This document shows, one piece after another, positions 26,407 to 35,310 of a DNA stretch of 64,000 nucleotides. The position numbers and the translations under genes were made by a program. The notes beneath the pieces were generated by a model. It was not told the origin of the DNA and ran no database searches. It saw nothing but the letters and a program-made list of their open reading frames with translations. Within the stretch, counting starts at the first letter, position 1; the number at the start of each line of letters is the position of its first letter. The stretch is from CALAEC01 sp050692915 (GTDB lineage Bacteria; Actinomycetota; UBA4738; CALAEC01), in the NCBI GenBank assembly GCA_050692915.1, contig JBOGVU010000001.1, positions 1-64,000 on the forward strand, in the 5' to 3' direction.

Positions 26407-26420
26407 CGGCGGTTCGCCGA

Positions 26421-27125
26421 TCAGGCCACCGCCCGCGGGGCAGGGAGGGTCAGGGTGAACCGACAGTCTCCGCGGGCTGACTTCTCCAGGACCAGGTCGC
26501 CGCCGTGGGCCCGGGCGATCGAACGGGAGAGCGCCAGGCCGAGCCCGGTGCCCCCGGGGTGGCCCCGAACGAAGGGTTCGAAGATTCGGGTTCGGAGGCC
26601 CTCCGGGATCCCTCCGCACCGGTCGGCCACCGAGAGGGACGCTCCGGCAGCCGTGCGCCGGAGCTCAACCGAGATCGCCGTCCGAGGCGGCGCGTACCGA
26701 GCGGCGTTCGACAGGAGGTTGATGAGGATCTCCCTGATCGCCACCGGGTCGACCCTGACGGGGGTCACGGTCCGGAGGGTGAGGCGGACCGGGCGGCCGT
26801 CGAGAAGGGCGGACATGTCCTCCACCGTCTCCCCCACCAGACGGCTCAGGTCCGTGGTCCGGACGCGGAGGTGAGCCTCCCCGGTCAACCGCCCGATGAG
26901 CTCGTCCAAGTACTCCGAGCTCCGCAGGATGCTCTCCATGCACCGCTCGATCTTCTCGGGCGGGATCTCGTGGGCCGAGCTCCTGACGGCCTCGGCCAGC
27001 AGCCGGACCGCCTTCACGGGCGACAGGAGCTCGTGAGCCAGGGCCTCGGGGGTGGCCGGGCCGTCCCCGGGCAGGACGACCACGAGAGGGGTCTCTCGAA
27101 CGCCCGCCGGCTCCCTCCGCTCCAT
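26421..27125 (-). CDS. Orphan sensor histidine kinase, minimal (HisKA-HATPase)
   Basis: 234 residues with no membrane segment or sensor domain. The phospho-acceptor His31 lies in ALAHELLSPVKA; the ATP-binding domain has N-box ILINLLSNAARYAP, G1 DRCGGIP, F-box FEPFVRG and G2 GGTGLGLALS. Without an adjacent response regulator it is an orphan kinase, presumably cytoplasmic or working with another sensor. The short region before the H-box has room for only a few strands. It lies just downstream of the ATP-grasp gene on the same strand (40 bp), so cotranscription is likely. Confidence 0.87.
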   Translation of the reverse strand: MERREPAGVRETPLVVVLPGDGPATPEALAHELLSPVKAVRLLAEAVRSSAHEIPPEKIERCMESILRSSEYLDELIGRLTGEAHLRVRTTDLSRLVGETVEDMSALLDGRPVRLTLRTVTPVRVDPVAIREILINLLSNAARYAPPRTAISVELRRTAAGASLSVADRCGGIPEGLRTRIFEPFVRGHPGGTGLGLALSRSIARAHGGDLVLEKSARGDCRFTLTLPAPRAVA

Positions 27126-27165
27126 CCTCCCGAGAGGTTCGACGCGAGTGTGACAAAAACCTTGT

Positions 27166-28692
27166 TCAGCCCCCAGAAGTTTGCCGCGTCTCCTCGTCCA
27201 GGGCGGCCACCGTGCGCTCGAACAGCTCCTGAGCCTGGTCGTGAGACTCGCCGATCGCGGTGAGCCCGATCCGTCCGTGCTGGGGGAGCGCGCTGATCAT
27301 GTGGAACACCACCCCAACCTGGCGCGACTGGTCGAAGTGGAGCCCGTGGCGGACCACGATGTCGAACAGGTCGTCCGGGGAGAGTCCCCGGTACGCGTCC
27401 GACTCGACGTGGTCGGAGGCCACGAAGCACTTGGGACGACCGCTCGGCGCGGTGAACACGCCGGCATCGGGATCGTAGGTGCCGTCGGTCAGGAACTGGA
27501 GCGTGAGGAACGGGTGGGTGGTGCCGCCCTTCCGGAGGTTCAGCTCGATCGCGTAGGGGTCCCAGGCCCCGTCCCTTCGTACCACCACGAAGTCGAGGGC
27601 GAACCGGCCGATCACGCCATCCCTGGCCAGCCGGGCTCCGATCTTCGCCGCCTCCCGCGTGATCGCGCCGGCGTACCCGGTGTCCGCGGGGAACCGGGCC
27701 CCGAGGTAGGACTGGCCGCTCGGGCCGCCCAGGAGCTGGTCGTGCGTGGACAGCAGCTCGACCTCCCCGAGAGGAGTGACCCGGAGCTGGACGCTCGGGC
27801 TCCGGAACTCCTGGCCGGCGATCCGCTCCTCGACGACCCCGCCCCGCTCCCGGAGCTTGGCCACGTACTCGTCGAACGTCACCCCTTCCATCTCGAAACG
27901 CATCGACCGGACCCGCTCCTCCAGGCCGGCGCGCTCGGAGGGATCGCCGGGCGGGGGCAGCCCCTCCAGGTCGATGAGGGCGTTACCCTCGCCCGACACG
28001 CCCTCGTTGAGCTTGGCCAGGGCCTGCTGGACCTCGGGCTTGCCCTCGCGTAGCTTCGAAAGGGCGCCGACGAGGTCCTCTGGGCCGAACAGGTCCTCGA
28101 ACCCGAGGGGATAGGGGATCCCCTCCTCGGCGAAGAGCTGCCGGCAGCCGCTCTTCGTGCCGAGGGGGAAGTGCTTCGGGTCGGCGCCGTACATGGGGAT
28201 GCCCAGGGCAACGGCAAGGTCGCGCTCGATCTCGGTGGTGTTGTAGGGGACGAGATGCGCCCGGTCGGGGTCCGGGACCAGGTCGCGGATCCGCTGGAGG
28301 AGCCGGGGCCGGGCCAGGAGCTTCTCGGATAGTGGTCCCGCCGATGCATCGAGGGGAGACGGCAGGAACAGCCGGGCCCGGGCATGGCTGGGGATGACGC
28401 CGGGCAGCAGGTCCAGGTAGTAGTCGACGATGGCGGGATGGATCATCTGGGAGGTCACGTACACGAGCCGGGCTCTGGGCTGCCGGAGCAGGAGCAGGAG
28501 GAACAGGAACCGCTCCTCGTAGGCCTGCATGAGTGACCCGGTGAGGCCCTCGCTGTCCAGGGTGATGGACGGGACGACCACGATCGTCTGCTCATCCTGA
28601 TTCATCGCCCGGATCGATTCCCACAGCGGGACGAGCTTCCGCTGGAGCTCCTCGAACCGGGCCTGGCTGTTTCCGGCCGGCGTGACGGTCAC
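27166..28692 (-). CDS. ATP-grasp peptide ligase PGM1-related protein
   Basis: 508 residues. An N-terminal pre-ATP-grasp region (LVYVTSQMIHPAIVDYYLDL; LFLPSPLDASAGPLSEKLL) leads into an ATP-grasp fold (KSGCRQLFAEEGIPYPLGFE as lid/lysine region; GRFALDFVVVRR and AIELNLRKGGTTHPF with the acidic Mg ligands). This matches stand-alone relatives of PGM1, the ATP-grasp peptide ligase of pheganomycin synthesis. No precursor peptide or other biosynthetic gene is near, so the substrate is unknown. The GTG start has GGGGAGG at five bases. The neighbouring orphan histidine kinase is probably in the same transcript. Confidence 0.75.
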   Translation of the reverse strand: MTVTPAGNSQARFEELQRKLVPLWESIRAMNQDEQTIVVVPSITLDSEGLTGSLMQAYEERFLFLLLLLRQPRARLVYVTSQMIHPAIVDYYLDLLPGVIPSHARARLFLPSPLDASAGPLSEKLLARPRLLQRIRDLVPDPDRAHLVPYNTTEIERDLAVALGIPMYGADPKHFPLGTKSGCRQLFAEEGIPYPLGFEDLFGPEDLVGALSKLREGKPEVQQALAKLNEGVSGEGNALIDLEGLPPPGDPSERAGLEERVRSMRFEMEGVTFDEYVAKLRERGGVVEERIAGQEFRSPSVQLRVTPLGEVELLSTHDQLLGGPSGQSYLGARFPADTGYAGAITREAAKIGARLARDGVIGRFALDFVVVRRDGAWDPYAIELNLRKGGTTHPFLTLQFLTDGTYDPDAGVFTAPSGRPKCFVASDHVESDAYRGLSPDDLFDIVVRHGLHFDQSRQVGVVFHMISALPQHGRIGLTAIGESHDQAQELFERTVAALDEETRQTSGG

Positions 28693-28760
28693 TACAGCCT
28701 CCCCGTGTCGGACATCACTCTCGAATGGTGCGTTTCATCACGGCGGACGGCGTGAGCACC

Positions 28761-28791
28761 CATCTACACTCCCTCGAGCGTGTGAAGTCAA
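28761..28791 (-). promoter_or_regulatory. Possible promoter of the PGM1-like gene
   Basis: Minus strand TTGACT (28786-28791) is followed after 18-19 bases by GTAGAT/TAGATG (28761-28767). It would give a ~60-nt leader with a clear ribosome-binding site. The rest of the 205-bp gap before 28898 shows nothing else I can name. Confidence 0.35.
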
Positions 28792-28882
28792 GGGAGGGGA
28801 GCGATGCTGAGGGGCGGGACTGGCGTCCCCAACGTAGGAAAGTTAGTCATTTTGGACCATTCCCCGTCGGGCATCCGGCGGC

Positions 28883-28888
28883 TAGGCT
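28883..28888 (+). promoter_or_regulatory. -10 box of the FecR-domain gene
   Basis: TAGGCT nine bases before ATG 28898, without a ribosome-binding site. Confidence 0.5.
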
Positions 28889-28897
28889 GACCCGTCG

Positions 28898-30586
28898 ATG
28901 TCCAATCCCTTGGCCAACCGTAAACGCCTGCCCGTACTACTCGCGTTGGTGACGGCGGGCCTGGTCCTGGCCGCCCTCCTGTTCATCACCGCGGGCCCCG
29001 CTACGGCCAAGGAGTTCGCCACGCTCCACCTCCTGGAGGGCACCGTCGAGGTCCAGCGAGGCGACGGTCAGTTCGGTCCGGGGGGGGAGGGCCAGACCCT
29101 CCAGGCCGGGGACACCGTTCGAACAGGGCCCGATGGCCGGGCGGAGATCGAGTACTTCGACGGCAGCCTCACCAGGCTGGACCTGGACACCTCGTTCACC
29201 CTCAGGGAGCTGGCCAGCCTGCAGGACGAGCCCGACAGCAAGGTGATCGAGGCCGAGCAGGCCGAGGGCCGGACGTTCGAGCGCGTCACCGCGATCACCG
29301 ACTCGCAGAGCCGGTTCGACGTGGAGACGCCAACCGCCACCGCTTCGGTCCGCGGGACCTCCTACCTGCTGACCGTGCACCCGGGGGGTGGGACCGAGCT
29401 GTGGGTCCTCCCCGACGACGAGCCGGGCGCGAGCACGGTCATCCTGATCCTCGAGGACGGGACCGAGATCGTCGTCTCCGAGGGGCAAGGGGTGCTGGTG
29501 AACCCCGATGGGTCCATCGATGGGCCGTTCGTGCTCACCGACGAGCAGCTCGAGGACGGCTTCGTGCTCTTCAACCAGTGCCAGGACGACCCCGGGCATC
29601 CGGACTGCCAGGTCGAGGTGGAGCCGAAGGTCGTGGAGAACGACGGTCAGGACCCCGACGATCCATTCGAGCCGGACGTCACCATCCCGCCCACGCAGCC
29701 CGAGGTCGTGGAGCCCGAGCCGACCGGCGAGGGCACCGGTGGTGGCGGCGGCGGGGGTGGCGATGGCGGCGACCAGGACGAGCCGTCCGACCGCCGTTCG
29801 GTGGTGATCACGCTGTCGTGGTCCTCGGGTCCGTCGAACCTCGACCTCCATGTGCTCACGCCCGACGTGGAGGAGGACGAGGGCGGCGAGGTGTGGTCGG
29901 GCAATCCCTGCCTGGCCCGGGAGGACGGCTCGTGCTGGGCGTTCGCGTCCGGCGACGCCGTCGGCTTCGGCTCGGAGACCGTGACGCTCCGGCCGATCGG
30001 CGATCCCGAGGACGGGGACTGGCTGAAGGGCGGCTACCGGGTGTGGGTGGAGAACACGAGCTGCCAGGACGGCCCGTTCGCCGACTCGGATGCCGCGGTG
30101 ACGATCTCGCGGGCGGGTGGTGAGTCGGTCTCGCTGCCGGTCTCCGGCGCCACCGGCGACAGGACGCTGGAGACCTGGAACGTGGGCTCGGTCTTCATGA
30201 GCCAGGACGGTTCGATGGCGGTCGCCGGCACCCAGTCGACGGTCGGCGACCCGTGCGGCCCGCCCGTCGGAGGGCCGGTGCGGTTCAAGGGGGTCGGGGA
30301 GAGGGGATACCAGGTGGTCCAGCCGGAGCCACCGCGCGACAAGGGCGGCGACGATGGCGGCACGGGAACGGAGGGCGGCGAGGACGGGGAGATGCCGCCG
30401 GCCCCCGAGCCCGAACCGCAGCCGGCCCCCGAGCCGGAGCCCCCGCCCGAACCCGAACCGGAACCGGATCCTGAACAGGAGCCTGAACCGGAGCCTGAAC
30501 CGGAGCCGACCCCGCCCGATGAGCCTCCGGCCGACGAGGTCACGCCCTCCGGCCTGTCGACCGACGACGCACGGGACGGCCAGTGA
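28898..30586 (+). CDS. FecR-domain surface protein with Pro/Glu repeat tail
   Basis: 562 residues. A signal/anchor helix (~11-33) is followed by a FecR-type domain (~40-165: LHLLEGTVEVQR, AGDTVRTGPDGRAEIEYFDG, TPTATASVRGTSYLL), a linker, a Gly-rich spacer, and a beta domain (~300-440, TLSWSSGPSNLDLHVLTP) resembling DUF2135/YfaP-type modules. The C terminus is a long Pro-Glu repeat. FecR domains sense or transmit envelope signals; here the rest suggests an exported cell-wall protein. The stop overlaps the next gene's ATG (TGATG), so it is co-translated with the RTX protein, with the CHASE2-cyclase next. Confidence 0.82.
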   Translation: MSNPLANRKRLPVLLALVTAGLVLAALLFITAGPATAKEFATLHLLEGTVEVQRGDGQFGPGGEGQTLQAGDTVRTGPDGRAEIEYFDGSLTRLDLDTSFTLRELASLQDEPDSKVIEAEQAEGRTFERVTAITDSQSRFDVETPTATASVRGTSYLLTVHPGGGTELWVLPDDEPGASTVILILEDGTEIVVSEGQGVLVNPDGSIDGPFVLTDEQLEDGFVLFNQCQDDPGHPDCQVEVEPKVVENDGQDPDDPFEPDVTIPPTQPEVVEPEPTGEGTGGGGGGGGDGGDQDEPSDRRSVVITLSWSSGPSNLDLHVLTPDVEEDEGGEVWSGNPCLAREDGSCWAFASGDAVGFGSETVTLRPIGDPEDGDWLKGGYRVWVENTSCQDGPFADSDAAVTISRAGGESVSLPVSGATGDRTLETWNVGSVFMSQDGSMAVAGTQSTVGDPCGPPVGGPVRFKGVGERGYQVVQPEPPRDKGGDDGGTGTEGGEDGEMPPAPEPEPQPAPEPEPPPEPEPEPDPEQEPEPEPEPEPTPPDEPPADEVTPSGLSTDDARDGQ

Positions 30587-32226
30587 TGCGCCGCGCCACG
30601 ATCGTGGGCATCGTCCTGACGGGGCTCCTCATGACGGCGGGGTCGCCGGCCCGGGCCGACCACTCGATCGGGGCCGCCGGTGCCGGTTCGATCTCGACGG
30701 CGATCGCTCGCGACGCGTCCGTGGTCACCGGGGCGGGCTTCGAGCCGGGGACCGCCCTGTTGACCAATGCCAACGCCGCACCGAGCGTGCCGCTCACCGC
30801 CTTCCCCACCCATGGGGCCACCTACGGCATCCTGACCACCGGCGACGCCCGCTTCGCCGATCATCCGGGGACCTTCCAAAGCAGCGGCGGGGGAGGAAGC
30901 TTCCGGGGAGCCAACGACGTCACGATCCTCCGGGTCGACCTGTCCGTCCCGGCGGGCCAGAACTGCCTGTCCGTCGACTTCCAGTTCTTCTCCGAGGAGT
31001 TCCCCGTCTACGTGGGGACGCAGTTCAACGATGCGTTCATCGCCGAGCTGGATGAGTCCACCTGGACGATCGTCGGCTCGTCCATCACTGCCCCGGACAA
31101 CTTCGCGTTCGATCCGGACGGGAACGTCATAAGCATCAACAGCACCGGCGTGGCCAGCATGAATGCTGACAACGGTGCCGGCACAGCGTACGACACGGGG
31201 GATCCATCGACGACGACCGGCGACGGCGGCGCGACGACCCTGCTCCGAGCCTCAACGCCGATCACACCAGGACCCCACGCCGTGTACTTCTCGATCTTCG
31301 ACCAAGGCGACAGCTCCCTGGACTCGGCGGTCTTCCTCGACAACCTCTCGCTCGGGACGACGGGCGAAGGCGGCTGTCAGCCCGGGGCCACCCTCCCTCC
31401 ACCGATCGTGTCGAAGACGGCCGACAGCGCCAGCACGGCGCCGGGGGGTTCGAACGGCTACACGATCACGGTCACGAACCCCAACGACGTGCCGGTCAGC
31501 CTCGACACGATCACCGACACCCTGCCCCAGGGATTCCTCTATACGGCCGGGTCGACCACCGGAGCCGTGACCACCAACCCGGTCGTCGACGGGCAGGCCC
31601 TCACCTGGCAGGGGGTGGAGGGTCCGCTGGTTCAGGTCCCGTCGAACGGGAGCATCTCGCTCCACTTCGGGGTCACCGTCTCGAGCGTCCCCGGTGAGTA
31701 TCTCAACGACGCGGTGGCGACCGCGTCGGGCTTCGCCATTCAGTCCACCGGTCCCACCGCGCCGATCACCGTGACCGAGCCCGAGCCGCCGCCTCCTCCG
31801 CCGCCCGTGGACGAGCCCTGCGACCCGGTCACCCTCGAGGGGACGGGTGCCGGCGAGACCCTCCTGGGGACGGCCGGCGCCGATCGCATCCGGGGGCTGG
31901 CCGGGCGGGACCGGGTCGACGCGCTTGGCGGCGACGACGAGCTGTGTGGCGGCCTCGGGGGCGACTACCTGTATGGCCGCGACGGGGTCGACTCCCTCCG
32001 TGGCGAGGAGGGCAACGACCGGCTATACGGCGGCCGTGGCGGGGACGTGCTAGAGGGCGGGCCCGGGCACGACGCCATCATCGGCGGCCGAGGGCCGGAC
32101 ACCATCCTGGCCGCCGACGGGACCAAGGACTGCATCGTCACCGGCAAGGGCAACGACTCGGTGACCGCCGACCCGTTCGACGTGGTCGACCCGAAGAAGG
32201 GCTGCCCGCCCGGCTTCTGGCTGTAG
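30586..32226 (+). CDS. Secreted anchor-L / DUF11 / RTX-repeat protein
   Basis: 546 residues. Signal peptide (~1-24, ending SPARA), a choice-of-anchor L-type domain (~30-265: VDFQFFSEEFPVYVGTQFND, FSIFDQGDSSLDSAVFLDNL), a DUF11-type Ig-like module (~275-400: SKTADSASTAPGGSNGYTIT), a Pro spacer, and nine or so RTX-like nonapeptides (GGxGxDxLxG, ~425-510). The repeats should bind calcium on secretion. Likely an extracellular adhesin or matrix protein. ATG 30586 overlaps the stop of the FecR gene. Confidence 0.82.
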   Translation: MRRATIVGIVLTGLLMTAGSPARADHSIGAAGAGSISTAIARDASVVTGAGFEPGTALLTNANAAPSVPLTAFPTHGATYGILTTGDARFADHPGTFQSSGGGGSFRGANDVTILRVDLSVPAGQNCLSVDFQFFSEEFPVYVGTQFNDAFIAELDESTWTIVGSSITAPDNFAFDPDGNVISINSTGVASMNADNGAGTAYDTGDPSTTTGDGGATTLLRASTPITPGPHAVYFSIFDQGDSSLDSAVFLDNLSLGTTGEGGCQPGATLPPPIVSKTADSASTAPGGSNGYTITVTNPNDVPVSLDTITDTLPQGFLYTAGSTTGAVTTNPVVDGQALTWQGVEGPLVQVPSNGSISLHFGVTVSSVPGEYLNDAVATASGFAIQSTGPTAPITVTEPEPPPPPPPVDEPCDPVTLEGTGAGETLLGTAGADRIRGLAGRDRVDALGGDDELCGGLGGDYLYGRDGVDSLRGEEGNDRLYGGRGGDVLEGGPGHDAIIGGRGPDTILAADGTKDCIVTGKGNDSVTADPFDVVDPKKGCPPGFWL

Positions 32227-32229
32227 GCT
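32224..32229 (+). promoter_or_regulatory. Leaderless -10 of the cyclase gene, overlapping a stop codon
   Basis: TAGGCT lies seven bases before GTG 32237; its first three bases are the TAG stop of the RTX gene. The cyclase could therefore be transcribed separately from the two surface-protein genes. Confidence 0.5.
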
Positions 32230-32236
32230 GGCGCGC

Positions 32237-34180
32237 GTGAAGCGCACGGCCGGGTTCCGCGTCGCCACATCGGCACTGATCGCGGCGGCCATCACCCTCC
32301 TGTCGTGGGCCGGGCTGGCCGCGGGCGCGTTCCACGGGACCCAGCTGCGGTTGGTCGACGCGCTGTTCCCGGCGATCGGCCCCGACGACCGGATCGCCGT
32401 GGTGGCCGTCGACGAGACGAGCCTCGAGGCGATCGGCCAGGCCTGGCCGTGGCCCCGCTCCATCCATGCCGACCTGGTTCGCGCCCTCCGATCCGGGGGC
32501 GCCGACCTGATCGGCTACGACGTGACCTTCGCGGAGCCGACCGATCCCGAGGAGGACGCCGCGCTGGCGGGCGCGATCGCCGAGGGGAACGACGTCGTCC
32601 TGGCGGCCAACGCCATCTTCCCACCGGAACGACTCGAGGATCCTCCTAGGGCCGCAGCTCTCGATCGGCCGATCCCCGCGCTGGGTGACGCCGCGACGGC
32701 GGTCGCCCACGCGAACGTGATCCCGGACCCCGACGGGGTGGTGCGGGCCCTCCCGCCGGTCATCGAGAGCCCCGACCTCGACTACGTGCCCGCCCTTTCG
32801 CTGGCCCTGTACGCGCTGGAGGAGGACGTCGAAGGCCAGCTGACGTTCCGTCCCGACGGATGGCAGATCGGGGACCGGCTCATCCCCACGGGACGGGCCC
32901 ACCTCATGGACGTGAACTTCAGCGCTCGAGCCGAATACCCGACCTATCAGGCCGTCCAGGTCCTCGAGGGCGAGGTCCCGGCGGACGCGTTCGAGGGGAA
33001 GATCGTGCTGGTCGGGGCGACCGCGCTCGGCCTCGGGGACACGCGGCTCACCCCGCTCAACAAGACCACCGGCGATCCCGGCGTCTTCGTCCACGCGAGC
33101 GCGCTCAACACCATGCTCACCCGGGCGTTCCTGTTCCCCGACGAACGGGCCAGTGTCCTGGTGGCCGTGTTCGTGGTGGCCCTCCTGTCGGCGATGGCCG
33201 TGGCCTTCCTGCGGGTGTGGGCCTCGCCGGTGGTCGTCCTGGGGATCGGCACCGCGTACTTCCTGCTCGCGTTCTGGCGGTTCGACCAAGGGCACGTCAT
33301 GAACCTGGTGTACCCGGCGCTGGGCATGGTGGTCGCGTTCATCGGTGCGCTGGGCGTCCGCTACTTCACCGAGGAGCGGGAGCGGCGACGGGTCACCAGG
33401 GTGTTCGGCCGGTACGTGGCCCAGGACGTCGTCGACGAGGTCCTGGCCGCGCCCGAGGCCGCCCTGGCCACCCTGGAGGGGCAGTCACGGACGATCTCGG
33501 TACTGTTCGCCGATCTCCGCGGGTTCACGTCCGCGTCCGACGGGGCGGAGCCTGGGCAGGTGGTGGAAGCGCTGAACGTGTACCTCGATGCCATGGTCAG
33601 GGCGGTCAACGAGGAGCGGGGGACCATCGACAAGTTCATGGGCGACTGCGTGATGGCGTTCTGGGGCGCCCCCCGGCCCAGCGAGCACCACGCCGAGCAT
33701 GCCGCCCGGGCCGGCATCAAGATGCTCGACTACATCGACGAGGCCGTGGCGGCGGGTCGGACGTCGGGCCTGGAGGTGGCCGGCTGCGGCGTGGGGATCG
33801 CCACCGGCGAGGCCGTGGTGGGGAACATCGGCTCGCACGACCGGCTCGACTACACGGTGGTCGGGGACACCGTGAACACGTCCAGCCGGCTATGCGGCGT
33901 GGCCGGGCCCGGCCAGATCGTGGTCACCGACGCATGCGCCGCCGAGATCCGGGACCGGTTCCGCATCGGGGACCTCCCGTCGCTTGAGGTGAAGGGGAAG
34001 GCGAAGCCCCTCCGGGTGTTCCAGATCCTCCGCGAGGGGCAGGAGGCGCCGGAGGTCATGGAGGGCGCCGTCGTCGAGTACAGCGAGGAGAAGGGTCACT
34101 TCGAGCAGACCGCCCCGGCCAAGGCGGCCGGGTACGCCCCGATCGAGCCCCGCCAAGGCGACGAGGAGCCGACCTCCTAG
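32237..34180 (+). CDS. CHASE2-domain adenylate/guanylate cyclase
   Basis: 647 residues. N-terminal helix, extracytoplasmic CHASE2 domain (~30-300: VVAVDETSLEAIGQAWPWPR, GKIVLVGATALGLGD), three transmembrane helices (~305-375), and a class III cyclase domain (~415-590). Metal-binding Asp426 (FADLRGF) and Asp470 (KFMGDCVMAF) are present, as are the VVGDTVNTSSRL residues for transition-state binding, so it is catalytically competent. The purine-selecting Lys and Asp suggest ATP. It probably turns an envelope signal sensed by CHASE2 into cAMP. Its stop shares a CTAG with the convergent metB stop. Confidence 0.9.
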   Translation: MKRTAGFRVATSALIAAAITLLSWAGLAAGAFHGTQLRLVDALFPAIGPDDRIAVVAVDETSLEAIGQAWPWPRSIHADLVRALRSGGADLIGYDVTFAEPTDPEEDAALAGAIAEGNDVVLAANAIFPPERLEDPPRAAALDRPIPALGDAATAVAHANVIPDPDGVVRALPPVIESPDLDYVPALSLALYALEEDVEGQLTFRPDGWQIGDRLIPTGRAHLMDVNFSARAEYPTYQAVQVLEGEVPADAFEGKIVLVGATALGLGDTRLTPLNKTTGDPGVFVHASALNTMLTRAFLFPDERASVLVAVFVVALLSAMAVAFLRVWASPVVVLGIGTAYFLLAFWRFDQGHVMNLVYPALGMVVAFIGALGVRYFTEERERRRVTRVFGRYVAQDVVDEVLAAPEAALATLEGQSRTISVLFADLRGFTSASDGAEPGQVVEALNVYLDAMVRAVNEERGTIDKFMGDCVMAFWGAPRPSEHHAEHAARAGIKMLDYIDEAVAAGRTSGLEVAGCGVGIATGEAVVGNIGSHDRLDYTVVGDTVNTSSRLCGVAGPGQIVVTDACAAEIRDRFRIGDLPSLEVKGKAKPLRVFQILREGQEAPEVMEGAVVEYSEEKGHFEQTAPAKAAGYAPIEPRQGDEEPTS

Positions 34181-35310
34181 GCCGAGGCCAGGGCCCGGTC
34201 GAGATCCTCGACGAGGTCGTCGGGGTGCTCGATCCCCACGGAAAGCCGGATCAGCGTGGGTGGCACCTCCAGGGGTGAGCCGGCCACGCTGGCGTGGGTC
34301 ATCGGCCCGGGGACCTCGATCAAGGACTCGACACCACCGAGCGACTCGCCCAGGAAGAACAGCTCGGTCGCCTCCGCTACCCGGATGGCCTCCTCGGGCG
34401 AGCCCATCTCGAACGACACCATCCCCCCGAAGTCCCGCATCTGCCGAGCCGCCACCTCGTGCTGCGGGTGGTCCGGGAGGCCGGGGTAGTGCACCCTGTT
34501 CACCCGCTGGTGGGACCCCAGGAACTCAGCGACCCGGCGGGCTCCCCGGCAGTGGGCCTCCATCCGGACGGCCAGGGTCTTGACGCCTCGAAGGGCCAGG
34601 TAGCAGTCCATCGGGCCGGGCACCGCGCCCACCGCGTTCTGGAGGAACCGGAGCCGCTCCGCGGTCTCGGCGTCGTTCAGCACCAGCGCCCCCCCGATCA
34701 GGTCGGAGTGCCCACCCAGGTACTTCGTCACCGAGTGGACCACGGCGTCGGCGCCGAGCTCCAGGGGCCGCTGGAGGTACGGGCTGGCGAACGTGTTGTC
34801 GACCACGCACCAGGCGTCCGCCTGGTGGGCGATCGCCGAGACCGCCTCGATGTCCACGATCTTGAGGAATGGGTTCGTGGGCGTCTCCACCCAGATCACC
34901 CGGCTCTGGTCGCGGACCGCCGCCTGGACGGCCTCGAGGTCGGTCAGGTCCACGGTGTCGAAGGCCACCCCCCAGTCGGATAGCACCCGGGCCAGCAGGC
35001 GGTAGGTGCCGCCGTACACGTCGTCGCCGAGGACGAGGCGGTCGCCCGGCCGCAGCCGGGCCAGGAGCAGCGTGGTCTCCGCGGCCAGGCCGGAGGCGAA
35101 CGACAGGCCGTGGGCCCCGCCCTCCAGCGACGCCACCACCACCTCGAGGGCCTCGCGGGTGGGGTTGCCGGCGCGGGCGTAGTCGTACCGCTTCGGCTTG
35201 CCCACGGCCTCCTGTGCGTACGTGGACGTCTGGTAGATCGGCACGTTCACCGAGCCGAACTCGGGCTCGGGGTCCTGGCCGACGTGGATCGCCTTCGTCT
35301 CGAACCTCAT
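34177..35310 (-). CDS. metB: Cystathionine gamma-synthase/lyase family PLP enzyme
   Basis: 377 residues, Cys/Met metabolism PLP fold. PLP-binding Lys196 lies in HSVTKYLGGHSD; TSTYAQEAVG, RAGNPTREALE and FASGLAAETT near the N terminus and LGGVESLIEVPGPMTH near the C terminus fit cystathionine gamma-synthase or gamma-lyase. Next to a cystathionine beta-synthase, a gamma-lyase role in reverse transsulfuration (methionine to cysteine) is at least as likely as synthesis. Its ATG overlaps the CBS stop (ATGA, 35307-35310). Confidence 0.9.
   Translation of the reverse strand: MRFETKAIHVGQDPEPEFGSVNVPIYQTSTYAQEAVGKPKRYDYARAGNPTREALEVVVASLEGGAHGLSFASGLAAETTLLLARLRPGDRLVLGDDVYGGTYRLLARVLSDWGVAFDTVDLTDLEAVQAAVRDQSRVIWVETPTNPFLKIVDIEAVSAIAHQADAWCVVDNTFASPYLQRPLELGADAVVHSVTKYLGGHSDLIGGALVLNDAETAERLRFLQNAVGAVPGPMDCYLALRGVKTLAVRMEAHCRGARRVAEFLGSHQRVNRVHYPGLPDHPQHEVAARQMRDFGGMVSFEMGSPEEAIRVAEATELFFLGESLGGVESLIEVPGPMTHASVAGSPLEVPPTLIRLSVGIEHPDDLVEDLDRALASA

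Noticed and set aside
28725..28897. Short open frame upstream of the FecR gene
   Set aside because: No ribosome-binding site, no recognisable content, and it overlaps the predicted promoters of both flanking genes.
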